Source: an uncultured SAR86 cluster bacterium (GTDB lineage: Bacteria > Pseudomonadota > Gammaproteobacteria > Magnimaribacterales > D2472). Taken from it: a DNA stretch of 64,000 bases. The stretch covers positions 124,001-188,000 of the forward strand of contig CACEAR010000001.1 in assembly GCA_902557575.1 (NCBI GenBank). The letters run 5' to 3'. Position 1 is the first letter of the stretch. Every line of letters starts with the position of its first letter. Below the pieces are notes generated by a model. The model made no database searches, was not told the origin of the DNA, and saw only the letters and a list, made by a program, of their open reading frames with translations. Position numbers and translations under genes: made by a program. Shown one piece after another: positions 18,717-27,488 of the stretch.

Positions 18717-19612
18717 TGTCTAAAAAATTCTTCATTGATAATCTTATTGATGACTATTTAGTTTTTTTAAAAGATATTAAAAATCTTTCAGATAATTCCA
18801 TAAAAGCTTACAAAAGAGATATTTTGAAATTTAGGAACTTTCTTATAACTAACAAAATTAATAAATTAAATGATATATCTGAAGAGATATGCAGTTCATG
18901 GATAGGCTCTCTCTATTCTATGAATATCGGTGCAAGAAGCATTCAGCGACACCTGTCTTCTATTAAAGGTTTCTTTAAATATCTTCAAAAGAATCATCGA
19001 ATTAATCAGTCCCCATTTGAACTTATCTCTGGGCCAAAGATGGAAAAGAAACTTCCTGAGACCTTGACACCTGAACAAATTAATAGATTGTTAGATTTTA
19101 AACCTACCTCATTTATAGAAATAAGGGACTTAGCGATAATAGAATTAATGTATTCCTCAGGATTAAGGGTTTCTGAAACAGTTAATGTAAATATCCATGA
19201 TTTTGAGGAAGGTAAGGATTTTTTAAGAGTCGTTGGTAAAGGATCGAAGACTCGGTTGGTTCCTTTGGGAAGATTTGCCATTAGTGCGATTGATAACTGG
19301 TTAGAAGAAAGAAAGAAAATAACTAATAAAGATGGAGCGCTATTTGTTAATAAAACTGGGGGCAGACTAACGACGCGTAGTATCCAAATTCGCTTAAAAA
19401 AGCTTGCAATAAAACAAGGACTTCCTCCTATTAATCCACACATGCTTAGGCATAGTTTTGCAACTCACATGCTTGAATCATCTGGAGACCTAAGGTCAAT
19501 ACAAGAACTATTAGGCCATAGTTCTTTATCAACCACTCAAATATATACAAACTTAGATTATCAACATCTTGTTAAGATTTATGATAAGTCACACCCAAGA
19601 GCAAAAAAATAA
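18716..19612 (+). CDS. xerC: Tyrosine recombinase XerC
   Basis: Site-specific recombinase that, with XerD, resolves chromosome dimers at dif. 298 residues. N-terminal SAM-like core-binding domain (about 10-95) and catalytic domain with the R-K-H-R-H-Y set: SSGLRVSE (Arg), GKGSKTRLVP (Lys), HMLRHSFATHML (His-x-x-Arg), LLGHSSLSTTQIYTNL (His and nucleophile Tyr). Context DUF484-xerC-HAD phosphatase marks it as the housekeeping XerC and not a phage integrase. Confidence 0.95.
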   Translation: MSKKFFIDNLIDDYLVFLKDIKNLSDNSIKAYKRDILKFRNFLITNKINKLNDISEEICSSWIGSLYSMNIGARSIQRHLSSIKGFFKYLQKNHRINQSPFELISGPKMEKKLPETLTPEQINRLLDFKPTSFIEIRDLAIIELMYSSGLRVSETVNVNIHDFEEGKDFLRVVGKGSKTRLVPLGRFAISAIDNWLEERKKITNKDGALFVNKTGGRLTTRSIQIRLKKLAIKQGLPPINPHMLRHSFATHMLESSGDLRSIQELLGHSSLSTTQIYTNLDYQHLVKIYDKSHPRAKK

Positions 19613-19614
19613 AC

Positions 19615-20322
19615 ATGAGTGAAAAAATTAAAGCCATAACTTTTGACCTTGATGACACATTCTGGGATGTAAAGCCAGTATTAATAAATGCTGAGATGAA
19701 AACCAGAAAATTTATAGAGGACAAGATTGGAAAATTAGAGTGGGGATCTTGGGAAGAATTCAAACTAATAAGAGAAAAGCTTATTATTGAAGATGCTTCA
19801 TATGAATTCGATGTTGGGAAACTCAGAAAAAAATTATTATTAATGAAAATACAAGAGCGTGTATCTGATGAAAAAACTGCAAATGAGCTATCAGAAAGTG
19901 CTTTTCAATTATTTTTTCAGGAAAGAAATAAAGTAGAGTTTTTCCCCTCTGTTTTGGATGAAATTGAGAAACTTTCTCAAATATATAAGTTGGGATGTCT
20001 AACAAATGGTAATGCTAATATTGAAATAATTGGTATTAGTAAGTTTTTTAAATTTAATATTTCTTCAAAAGATGTAAGTGCAAACAAACCAAGTGAAAAT
20101 CACTTCCATAAAGCAATTGAGCTATTAGGAGTTAGTAAAGAAGAATTGTTGCATATTGGTGATCACAAAATTAATGATATGCACGGAGCAATTAGTTATG
20201 GCGTTCAAGCTCTTTGGTTTAATCCAAATAAAGAAATTTGGGATCTTGGGGGTGTAGAAAAACCTCCGGAGTTCAGTATATGGCAAGGGCTAACGGAAAA
20301 AATTGATAGTCTTTACAATTGA
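19615..20322 (+). CDS. yigB: HAD-family hydrolase (YigB-like)
   Basis: 235-residue haloacid-dehalogenase-type phosphatase. Motif I FDLDDTFWDV with nucleophile Asp, motif II LTNGNA, motif III Lys in ANKPSENHF, motif IV IGDHKINDMHGA. E. coli YigB in the same genomic position dephosphorylates FMN in riboflavin synthesis; assignment of that activity here rests on position and similarity. Its end overlaps the convergent pseudoazurin gene by 10 bases. Confidence 0.87.
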   Translation: MSEKIKAITFDLDDTFWDVKPVLINAEMKTRKFIEDKIGKLEWGSWEEFKLIREKLIIEDASYEFDVGKLRKKLLLMKIQERVSDEKTANELSESAFQLFFQERNKVEFFPSVLDEIEKLSQIYKLGCLTNGNANIEIIGISKFFKFNISSKDVSANKPSENHFHKAIELLGVSKEELLHIGDHKINDMHGAISYGVQALWFNPNKEIWDLGGVEKPPEFSIWQGLTEKIDSLYN

Positions 20323-20894
20323 TTTAGATAGCCTTGAAGTCTTTCATTATTCATTAAGAAATTCGCACTATAGCTCGAAGCTGCGCTTCTAATCTCTTCC
20401 ATATTGACTGCCTCGCCAACCTGAATAACTCCAACCATTGCCATAATAAGATGAGGGTCACATTGGTAGACATATACGCCCTCGGTATCCAAAGTAACAC
20501 TTATATCCTGACTCAATTGACTAGCCCAACTAGCTGCACCAGCTGGCACCATACCATCAACAGATACAGAGTTGTGTGCTGCATCTGTAGCTTTAAAGTG
20601 AATAGTATCTCCAACAGAGACTTTTATTACAGCAGGTTCAAAAATCATTTGTCCGCCTTCTCCTGAATTAAGCATTTTTACAATATGCTCTGAACCTTCA
20701 GATAACTCTACTTTTACAACATCTTCTGCAGCAGTTTCTTCCATCATTGAAGGAATCTCAATATCTAAAGTTTGACCTTCTTCGCATTTCTGGGTTGGGC
20801 AGGTTATTCTTTCAATTACTTGATCTTCGTATTTCTTGCCAGCAAAAGCTAATGTTGTAAGAAAGAATAAAGAAAGGAAGAAAGTATTTTTCAT
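20313..20894 (-). CDS. Pseudoazurin-like periplasmic copper protein with N-terminal extension
   Basis: 193 residues with a signal peptide (MKNTFFLSLFFLTTLAFA). The blue-copper domain starts near residue 67 (HIVKMLNSGEGGQMIFEPA) and ligands are visible: His in DAAHNSVS, then Cys, His and Met in YQCDPHLIMAMVG. Two C-terminal helices (MEEIRSAAS, NERLQGYL) resemble pseudoazurin. About 45 mature residues precede the domain and contain a cysteine pair CPTQKC not found in typical pseudoazurins. Probably a periplasmic electron carrier; its partner is unknown. It follows dsbA by 3 bases. Confidence 0.82.
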   Translation of the reverse strand: MKNTFFLSLFFLTTLAFAGKKYEDQVIERITCPTQKCEEGQTLDIEIPSMMEETAAEDVVKVELSEGSEHIVKMLNSGEGGQMIFEPAVIKVSVGDTIHFKATDAAHNSVSVDGMVPAGAASWASQLSQDISVTLDTEGVYVYQCDPHLIMAMVGVIQVGEAVNMEEIRSAASSYSANFLMNNERLQGYLNQL

Positions 20895-20897
20895 TAT

Positions 20898-21500
20898 TTA
20901 GGACTCCGATTTTTGCATTTCAACTAAATAGTCAACTGTTTGTAGTGCTGTGTCTCTAGCAGCTACTTTGTATTTACCATCGACAATTATCATTGGCACT
21001 GAATCAACTCTAAGTTGTTTGGTTAGCTCAACAGCTCTATTTACTCTTTGTTTAACACCAAAAGAGTTTAAATACTTTGATAAATCTGAAGAAGGAACAC
21101 CAACTTTTCCGAAAAACCTTGTCACAGCCTGTTCACTGGATAATATATTTCTCTCATTATGCATTGTTGAAAATACTGCTGCGTGTAGATCTTGTTCAGA
21201 GCCAATAGACTCAATTGTATAAAACATAGCAGCATGGAGACGGTGCACTGGACCCCATGTAACTGGCATCTTTTTAAAGCTCACATATTCTGGAGTTGTT
21301 TTATTCCAGGCTTTAATTTTTGATTCCATCGCATAACAATGACCACATCCGTACCAAAAGATTTCAAGAACTTCCACTTTCCCATCTTGTTTGGTAGGTA
21401 AAGGGTTTTCAAGTAAGCTGTAGTCTCTCCCAAGCACGGGCTCAAATGAGTATACAAGTCCGCTAGTTACTAGTAATAATGAAAGCAGTATTTTTTTCAT
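20898..21500 (-). CDS. dsbA: Thiol:disulfide interchange protein DsbA
   Basis: Periplasmic oxidase that introduces disulfides. 200 residues with a signal peptide (MKKILLSLLLVTSGLVYS). The thioredoxin-fold active site is FWYGCGHCYAME, so CGHC instead of the CPHC of E. coli; the cis-proline loop is DSVPMIIVDG. Downstream of it is a copper protein with an extra cysteine pair. Its re-oxidant DsbB is encoded about 4 kb away at 25.4 kb. Confidence 0.94.
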   Translation of the reverse strand: MKKILLSLLLVTSGLVYSFEPVLGRDYSLLENPLPTKQDGKVEVLEIFWYGCGHCYAMESKIKAWNKTTPEYVSFKKMPVTWGPVHRLHAAMFYTIESIGSEQDLHAAVFSTMHNERNILSSEQAVTRFFGKVGVPSSDLSKYLNSFGVKQRVNRAVELTKQLRVDSVPMIIVDGKYKVAARDTALQTVDYLVEMQKSES

Positions 21501-21591
21501 GATTTTGTATCTTTAATAAATATTTTATGAATATACGAAATATTTTAGAAACGGTATTATAAACCTAAGAGAGGCTCAAACAAACAGAAAA

Positions 21592-22173
21592 ATGCAAAAC
21601 ATTTTCACTAAAACTACCTTCATGCAAGGTGTATTAAATATAAAGAAAGCTCCGCCAGATGAAGGTTTTGAGTTTGTTTTAGCAGGGAGATCGAATGCAG
21701 GAAAATCAAGTGCTTTGAACTGTTTGGCAAAAAATAAAAAGTTAGCAAGAACAAGCAAAACACCAGGTAGAACTACAGAAATTAATTTTTTTAAAGTCAC
21801 TGACGAAATCAAACTTGTTGATTTGCCAGGATATGGATTTTCTAAAATTTCCGTTGATAAAAAAAAGAACCTGGATACTTTGCTGGATAGTTATTTTTCA
21901 TCAAGGCAATCGTTGTGTGCTGCCATTATCTTTATGGATATAAGACATCCTCTAAAAAATAGCGATATTCAAATGATGGAGTTCTGTCATAAATATGAAG
22001 TCCCATTTATACCTGTTTTAACTAAAAGCGATAAACTAAATAGCTCTGCAATTTCTAGATCTATTAAAGATGTTGAAAAAAAACTTAATTCTAAGTCTGT
22101 CATTGTAACTTCATCGAAAGATGATGAGGGTTTTGACAAGCTTTCAAAGAAAATACTAGAATTTGTAGAATAA
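21592..22173 (+). CDS. engB: Ribosome biogenesis GTPase EngB (YihA/YsxC)
   Basis: 193-residue GTPase acting in 50S subunit assembly. G1 GRSNAGKSSALN, G2 GRTTEIN, G3 DLPGYGFS, G4 TKSDK and G5-like SSKDDEG are all present. Normal length. Divergent from dsbA; TATTAT at 21555-21560 may be its -10. Stop overlaps the next gene's ATG by one base, so the two are translationally coupled. Confidence 0.95.
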   Translation: MQNIFTKTTFMQGVLNIKKAPPDEGFEFVLAGRSNAGKSSALNCLAKNKKLARTSKTPGRTTEINFFKVTDEIKLVDLPGYGFSKISVDKKKNLDTLLDSYFSSRQSLCAAIIFMDIRHPLKNSDIQMMEFCHKYEVPFIPVLTKSDKLNSSAISRSIKDVEKKLNSKSVIVTSSKDDEGFDKLSKKILEFVE

Positions 22174-22676
22174 TGCTGGAATATCAGAAACAAGATTGTG
22201 ATTTAACCCTCCGAGAGGGACTAGAGAGCTATTACAAATCATTTCCTGAGTCTACAGAGATACTTGAAGATAGTGAGGAGACTGGTACCCTCCTTAGAGA
22301 TCATGACTGTACACATGTAATCTTTGGTTTAGACATATCTATTGAACAAGAAGCCATTCTTGATAGTTGGGTTCTTTGGGGAAGTAGGTGGAAGCTTAAT
22401 TATCTCCTTTCATACCAAAATCTTCCACAACTAAAGCAACTTTATAAAGACTTGTATAAAGAGTTCGGTGTTTTTGGTTTTATAAAAATATATTGGAAGA
22501 TTGGGGGTATTAAACGCAAGGTTATATATAGAGCTCTAAAAATGAAGAAAAAATGGCCTTTCAAGATGCCTGAAGATTATCTTTCAATGAAAATTAGTGA
22601 TCTTAGAGAAATGCATGGAATTAAAATCTTACTTCCAGAGGAAATGCAATATATTCCGGTAGAAAGAACAGCTTAA
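22173..22676 (+). CDS. Coq4-like ubiquinone biosynthesis protein
   Basis: 167 residues. Contains the metal-binding signature HDxxH-x11-E of the Coq4 family exactly: HDCTHVIFG followed by Glu after eleven residues (about residues 43-59). In eukaryotes and some bacteria Coq4 acts in the C1 decarboxylation/hydroxylation step of ubiquinone synthesis. The rest is helical, with a basic central region (IGGIKRKVIYRALKMKKKW). Coupled to engB by a one-base overlap and abutting the convergent polA stop. I infer the family from the motif and overall helical length; no search was possible. Confidence 0.7.
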   Translation: MLEYQKQDCDLTLREGLESYYKSFPESTEILEDSEETGTLLRDHDCTHVIFGLDISIEQEAILDSWVLWGSRWKLNYLLSYQNLPQLKQLYKDLYKEFGVFGFIKIYWKIGGIKRKVIYRALKMKKKWPFKMPEDYLSMKISDLREMHGIKILLPEEMQYIPVERTA

Positions 22677-25352
22677 TTAATGCGCTTCATTCCAGTTTGA
22701 GCCAACAGCTGCTTCGGCAATCAAAGGTATTTTTAGCTCTACGGTTTGCTCCATAGTTTCTTTCATTTTCTCCATCACTAAGTCAGCGTTTTCTTTTGGG
22801 CATTCAAACACTAGTTCGTCATGAACCTGCATTATCATTTTTACATCGGGCATTTCATTTAAAATAAGTTTATCGATATCGAGCATTGCCTTTTTAATTA
22901 TGTCTGCTGCGGATCCCTGTAGTGGAGCATTAATAGCTGCTCTCTCTGCAGCCTGTCTTCTTAATCCATTTGCGGCATTTATTTCATTAAGATAAAGACG
23001 TCTTCCCATAATGGTCTCTACAAACATATCTTCCTTCGCTTTGGCTTTAATATTATCCATGTAATCTCTTACCCCGGTGTATCTTGCAAAATAAGTATCT
23101 AAATATGCTTGCGCTTCAGCTCTGGTAATTCCCAGCTGTCTTGTAAGTCCAAAAGCAGACATGCCATACATCAAACCAAAATTTATAGCTTTGGCGCTCC
23201 TTCTTTGATCTTTATTTACCTCTTCAATTGCTACGCCAAAAACCTCTGCAGCGGTTGAAGAATGAACATCAATATTATTATTAAAAGCATTTGTGAGGTT
23301 TTTATCTTCTGATAAATGAGCCATTATCCTTAGTTCTATTTGTGAATAATCAGCAGAAATAAGTGTGTTACCTTTTTCTGGAACAAAAGCTTCTCTTATT
23401 CTCCTGCCTTCAGCGGTTTTAATAGGAATATTTTGTAAGTTAGGTTCTGTAGACGAAAGTCTTCCTGTTGACGTTACGGCTTGTTGATATGAGGTGTGAA
23501 TCCTTTGTGTTTTAGGATTCTCAATATTTATTAAGCTATCTGTATAAGTAGATTTTAGTTTTGCCAATGTTCTATATTGTAGAATTATCTTTGGTAGTTC
23601 ATATTCCTCTGATAGCCTTTGAAGTGTCTCTTCATTGGTAGATGGTTGTCCTTTAGGTGTTTTTCTCAATACTGGTAATCCCTGCTTTTCATATAAAATT
23701 TCTAAGAGTTGTTTTGGGGAATCAAGATTAAATTCCTCTCCAGCTATTTTGAAAGCTTGGGCAGATAAGTCAGCAATCTTGTCGCCAAGCTCTTTGGAGT
23801 GATTTCCAAGTTTTTTCTTGTCTATTTTTGCTCCATTTTGCTCTACTCTTGAAAGTACATGCACAAGAGGATATTCAATTTCTTTTAATAGTTTCTCTTG
23901 AATTGGTTTCTCTTTTAATAACGCAGATAAAGTATTAAAAAGTCTTAGCGTTACATCAGCATCCTCGGCTGCATAGTCTGTTGCAACATCAATTTGTACC
24001 TCTGCAAAACTAATTTGCTTAGAGGCAGTCCCTGTTACATCAGTATATTTTGTAGTTGTGTAGTTAAGATAATAATCTGCGAGTCTATCCATTCCATGGC
24101 GGGTAGCGGTGCTATTAAGCACATATGACATGAGCATTGTGTCTGCCAAAAACTCAGAGAGATTTATGCCATGTCGAGACAAAATTGGAATATCAAACTT
24201 TAAATTTTGGCCGACAGCTTTTTTCTGATTTTTTTCAATAGCAGGTCCTAGTTTTTTTTGAATATAGTCAAGGGAAAGCTGCTCAGGACAATTTTCATAT
24301 GAATGTCCTATAGGAATGTAACACCCTTCATTTTCTTTTACAGAAATTGAAATGCCTATAAGATTTGCTGAAACAGTGCTAACTGAATCCGTTTCGGTAT
24401 CGATTGCAAATGCTTTAGATTTGTCTATCTTTTTTACCCACTTCTCTAAACTTTTTTCAGACAAAACTGTTTCATATTTTGAATCTTTCTTTTGCTCCTT
24501 ATTTTTTTCGTCATTATTTTTTACTGTAGCGAATTCTAGCTCCGAAAAAATCTTATTAAGCTCATCATCATCAGGATTTAGTGTTAACAGATCGCTGAAC
24601 TTAACCTGAATATCTACATCTTGCTTTAAAGATACTAGGTTAATATTTCTATCTAAGTCGTCTAAAGAATTTCTCAGATTCTCTCCAACAACTCCTTTGA
24701 TTGATGGGGCGTTTTCTTTAATTGATTCTAAATCTCCAAACTCATTTAACCATTTAGCGGCTGTCTTCTGTCCCACTTTTGGAACACCTGGAATATTGTC
24801 AGATGAATCTCCAACAAGTGCTAGCATATCTCTAATTTGATTAGGCTTAACTCCAAACTTTTCGATTACATCTTTTTCATTAAATTTTTTATTGGTCATT
24901 GTATTTATCATTGAAACAGCAGGATCCTCAACTAACTGCATTAAATCTTTGTCTAATGAAGAGATAACACAACTATAGCCCTCTTCTTTTGCTATTTTTA
25001 CAATGGTGGCTATTACATCATCAGCTTCTACCCCCTCTATCTCTACTATAGGAAACCCTATTGCCTTGCATATTGATTTAATTGGATCTAATTGAAGCCT
25101 GAGCTCATCTGGCATGGGAGGTCGATTGGCTTTGTAATCAGAATAAATATCGCTTCTAAATGTTTTTCCCTTGGCGTCGAAAACTGTGACGATAGAAGAG
25201 CCATCGTTCTCATTTTTAAGATTCATCATCATGTTCGATACACCTTTTATAGCACCAGTGGGCCTGCCTGATGACGTTGTTAGAGGTGGCATTGCATGGA
25301 AAGCTCGATAAATATACGAAGATCCATCAACAATATATAAATTTTTTTTCAT
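22677..25352 (-). CDS. polA: DNA polymerase I
   Basis: 891 residues, three domains. 5'-3' exonuclease (1-280; YIVDGSSYIYRAFHA, GVEADDVIAT). 3'-5' proofreading exonuclease with intact motifs DTETDS (about 320), KFDIPIL and YAAEDADVTLR. Polymerase with motif A DYSQIELRIMAH, motif B RRSAKAINFGLMYG and motif C QVHDELVFE. Functions in Okazaki fragment maturation and repair. Single-gene unit, divergent from dsbB. Confidence 0.97.
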   Translation of the reverse strand: MKKNLYIVDGSSYIYRAFHAMPPLTTSSGRPTGAIKGVSNMMMNLKNENDGSSIVTVFDAKGKTFRSDIYSDYKANRPPMPDELRLQLDPIKSICKAIGFPIVEIEGVEADDVIATIVKIAKEEGYSCVISSLDKDLMQLVEDPAVSMINTMTNKKFNEKDVIEKFGVKPNQIRDMLALVGDSSDNIPGVPKVGQKTAAKWLNEFGDLESIKENAPSIKGVVGENLRNSLDDLDRNINLVSLKQDVDIQVKFSDLLTLNPDDDELNKIFSELEFATVKNNDEKNKEQKKDSKYETVLSEKSLEKWVKKIDKSKAFAIDTETDSVSTVSANLIGISISVKENEGCYIPIGHSYENCPEQLSLDYIQKKLGPAIEKNQKKAVGQNLKFDIPILSRHGINLSEFLADTMLMSYVLNSTATRHGMDRLADYYLNYTTTKYTDVTGTASKQISFAEVQIDVATDYAAEDADVTLRLFNTLSALLKEKPIQEKLLKEIEYPLVHVLSRVEQNGAKIDKKKLGNHSKELGDKIADLSAQAFKIAGEEFNLDSPKQLLEILYEKQGLPVLRKTPKGQPSTNEETLQRLSEEYELPKIILQYRTLAKLKSTYTDSLINIENPKTQRIHTSYQQAVTSTGRLSSTEPNLQNIPIKTAEGRRIREAFVPEKGNTLISADYSQIELRIMAHLSEDKNLTNAFNNNIDVHSSTAAEVFGVAIEEVNKDQRRSAKAINFGLMYGMSAFGLTRQLGITRAEAQAYLDTYFARYTGVRDYMDNIKAKAKEDMFVETIMGRRLYLNEINAANGLRRQAAERAAINAPLQGSAADIIKKAMLDIDKLILNEMPDVKMIMQVHDELVFECPKENADLVMEKMKETMEQTVELKIPLIAEAAVGSNWNEAH

Positions 25353-25406
25353 TTAGTTATTTATTATGACATTAGGATTTTTTTATTAATACAAAAGATT
25401 TATCAT

Positions 25407-25934
25407 ATGTCACAAGTGTTACATTTTATTGAAAAATTATGGGAAATCTATGTGAAAAGATTTCATCTAAATAATGCTATCTTGTCTTTTGGCATAATAA
25501 TTCTTGCCTGGGTTATGGATATTGTTTTGGCCTTATATGCATGTCCTTTATGTATATTAACAAGATATGTTTTTGGCACATTTGGCTTCTTTTCACTAAT
25601 TGCAGCATTCAATGATAGTTTTAAGAATCTTCAAAACATATTTATTTTTGGATCATTATTTTTTGGCGTTGGTGTAACTAGCAGACAAATATATATTCAA
25701 AATCTTTCTTCAGAAGGTTTAACTAATTTGTCTGGGTGTGGAATGCCGCTTGAAACAACTATTGAATTTTATGGTTTTTTTGGAGGTATTTATAAAACTC
25801 TTCAAGGGGGTCCTAGCTGTGCAGAAGAAGGTTGGAGGTTTATCTTTAATTTTGCTGAATGGGGCTTAATCTTCTTCCTAATATTTATATTTGTTAATCT
25901 TCTTAACGTATTTAAAGCCCTAAAAAAGGTATAA
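25407..25934 (+). CDS. dsbB: Disulfide bond formation protein DsbB
   Basis: 175-residue inner-membrane protein with four predicted helices. The first periplasmic cysteine pair is CPLC (YACPLCILTRY), the second loop carries LSGCGMPLE and GGPSCAEEGWRF, the typical DsbB arrangement that passes electrons from DsbA to quinones. The stop codon overlaps a TATAAT (25930-25935) that could be the -10 of pckA. Confidence 0.9.
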   Translation: MSQVLHFIEKLWEIYVKRFHLNNAILSFGIIILAWVMDIVLALYACPLCILTRYVFGTFGFFSLIAAFNDSFKNLQNIFIFGSLFFGVGVTSRQIYIQNLSSEGLTNLSGCGMPLETTIEFYGFFGGIYKTLQGGPSCAEEGWRFIFNFAEWGLIFFLIFIFVNLLNVFKALKKV

Positions 25935-25957
25935 TTTAAAGGCAAATTTAAAAAATT

Positions 25958-27478
25958 ATGGTTTTTGAACTTTCAAATAAAGATCTTATTTCTAAAGCTC
26001 TTGAAAGAGAAGAAGGAGTACTTGCTTCTAACGGAGCGTTAACAGTTGTAACGGGGAAAAGAACTGGGAGAAGCCCTTTAGATAGATATATTGTAGAAGA
26101 GGAAACAACCAAAAATGATATTGAATGGGGAGAAATAAATAGGCCATTTGATGAAAAGAAGTTCCACTCTCTCTGGTCAAAAGTTGAGTCTTATTTAGAT
26201 AACAAAGAAAGATTTTTAACTAAAGTTCATGTTGGGTCTCATCCCGATCACTATCTTCCAATTGAGGTAATAACTGAAACAGCTTGGCAGAGCCTTTTCT
26301 CAAGATTGATATTTATTGATCCTGATGAATTTAACCCAAAAGCTAAAAGTAACTGGAAAATACTTAGCGCAGCAAATTTTGAATGTGTGCCTGAAACAGA
26401 TGGGACTAATTCAGATGGTTGTGTAATTATAAATTTTAAAGAGCAAAAGGTCCTTATTGCGGGCATGAAGTATGCAGGCGAGATGAAAAAATCAATGTTC
26501 TCGGTACAAAACTTTCTTCTTCCTGCCAAAGATATCCTTCCAATGCATTGTTCTTCGAATATCAATGATAAAAATTCAGTAGCACTATTTTTTGGTCTTT
26601 CAGGTACTGGAAAAACTACTCTCTCTGCAGATCCAGCATGTACATTGATCGGTGATGACGAGCATGGATGGTCTTCGGGTTCTGTTTTTAATTTCGAAGG
26701 TGGGTGTTATGCAAAATGTATAGATCTCTCCGAGGAAAATGAACCTGTAATTTGGAAAGCTATTAAAGAAGGAAGTATTTTAGAAAACGTTGTATTAAAT
26801 GATGGGGTTCCTGATTACTCAGATATTTCGTTAACTCAGAATTCAAGATGCTGCTATCCTAGAACACATATAGAAAAAGCAGTCCCTGAAAATTATGCTG
26901 GTGAACCAAAGACAGTAATCTTCCTAACTTGTGATTTGACTGGTGTTCTGCCTCCAGTATCAATACTGTCTAAAGAAGCTGCTGCCTATCATTTTTTAAG
27001 CGGATATACTGCAAAGGTTGGATCTACAGAAATTGGGTCATCTTCAGATATTGAATCAACTTTCTCAACCTGTTTTGGAGCACCATTTTTCCCACGACCT
27101 GCGGGTATTTATGCAGACCTTCTAATGAAAAGAGTCGAAGATTTCGGCTCAAAGGTTTTCCTTGTAAATACAGGTTGGACTGGAGGACCTTATGGAATTG
27201 GAAAAAGATTTGATATTCCAACTACCAGAAGAATCGTTAATGCAGTTCAAAATGGCGAGCTTGATGATGTTGAAACTCAAATGCTTAATGGTTTAAATCT
27301 TGAAGTTCCTCTATCGATTCAAGGAGTTGATAGCAACTTGCTAAATCCGCGCGAAACCTGGGAAGATAAAGGCGCTTATGATGCTGCCGCTGCTGACTTA
27401 ATAAAATTATTTAAAAATAACTTTGAAAGATTTGATGTCAGTGAAGAAATAATTTCTGCCGGCCCTTCTGATCAATAA
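25958..27478 (+). CDS. pckA: Phosphoenolpyruvate carboxykinase (ATP)
   Basis: Converts oxaloacetate and ATP to phosphoenolpyruvate, the gluconeogenic entry step. 506 residues. N-terminal [16 protein letters not shown]-loop [14 protein letters not shown], metal-site [19 protein letters not shown] and the adenine region [14 protein letters not shown]. This is the ATP-dependent bacterial type. A possible -10 (TATAAT) ends 22 bases before ATG, giving a short leader. gshA follows 10 bases downstream. Confidence 0.97.
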   Translation: MVFELSNKDLISKALEREEGVLASNGALTVVTGKRTGRSPLDRYIVEEETTKNDIEWGEINRPFDEKKFHSLWSKVESYLDNKERFLTKVHVGSHPDHYLPIEVITETAWQSLFSRLIFIDPDEFNPKAKSNWKILSAANFECVPETDGTNSDGCVIINFKEQKVLIAGMKYAGEMKKSMFSVQNFLLPAKDILPMHCSSNINDKNSVALFFGLSGTGKTTLSADPACTLIGDDEHGWSSGSVFNFEGGCYAKCIDLSEENEPVIWKAIKEGSILENVVLNDGVPDYSDISLTQNSRCCYPRTHIEKAVPENYAGEPKTVIFLTCDLTGVLPPVSILSKEAAAYHFLSGYTAKVGSTEIGSSSDIESTFSTCFGAPFFPRPAGIYADLLMKRVEDFGSKVFLVNTGWTGGPYGIGKRFDIPTTRRIVNAVQNGELDDVETQMLNGLNLEVPLSIQGVDSNLLNPRETWEDKGAYDAAAADLIKLFKNNFERFDVSEEIISAGPSDQ

Positions 27479-27488
27479 AAATACGAGA

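Noticed and set aside
18716-19612. Phage integrase
   Set aside because: DUF484-xerC-yigB context and lack of any phage genes identify it as the housekeeping XerC.
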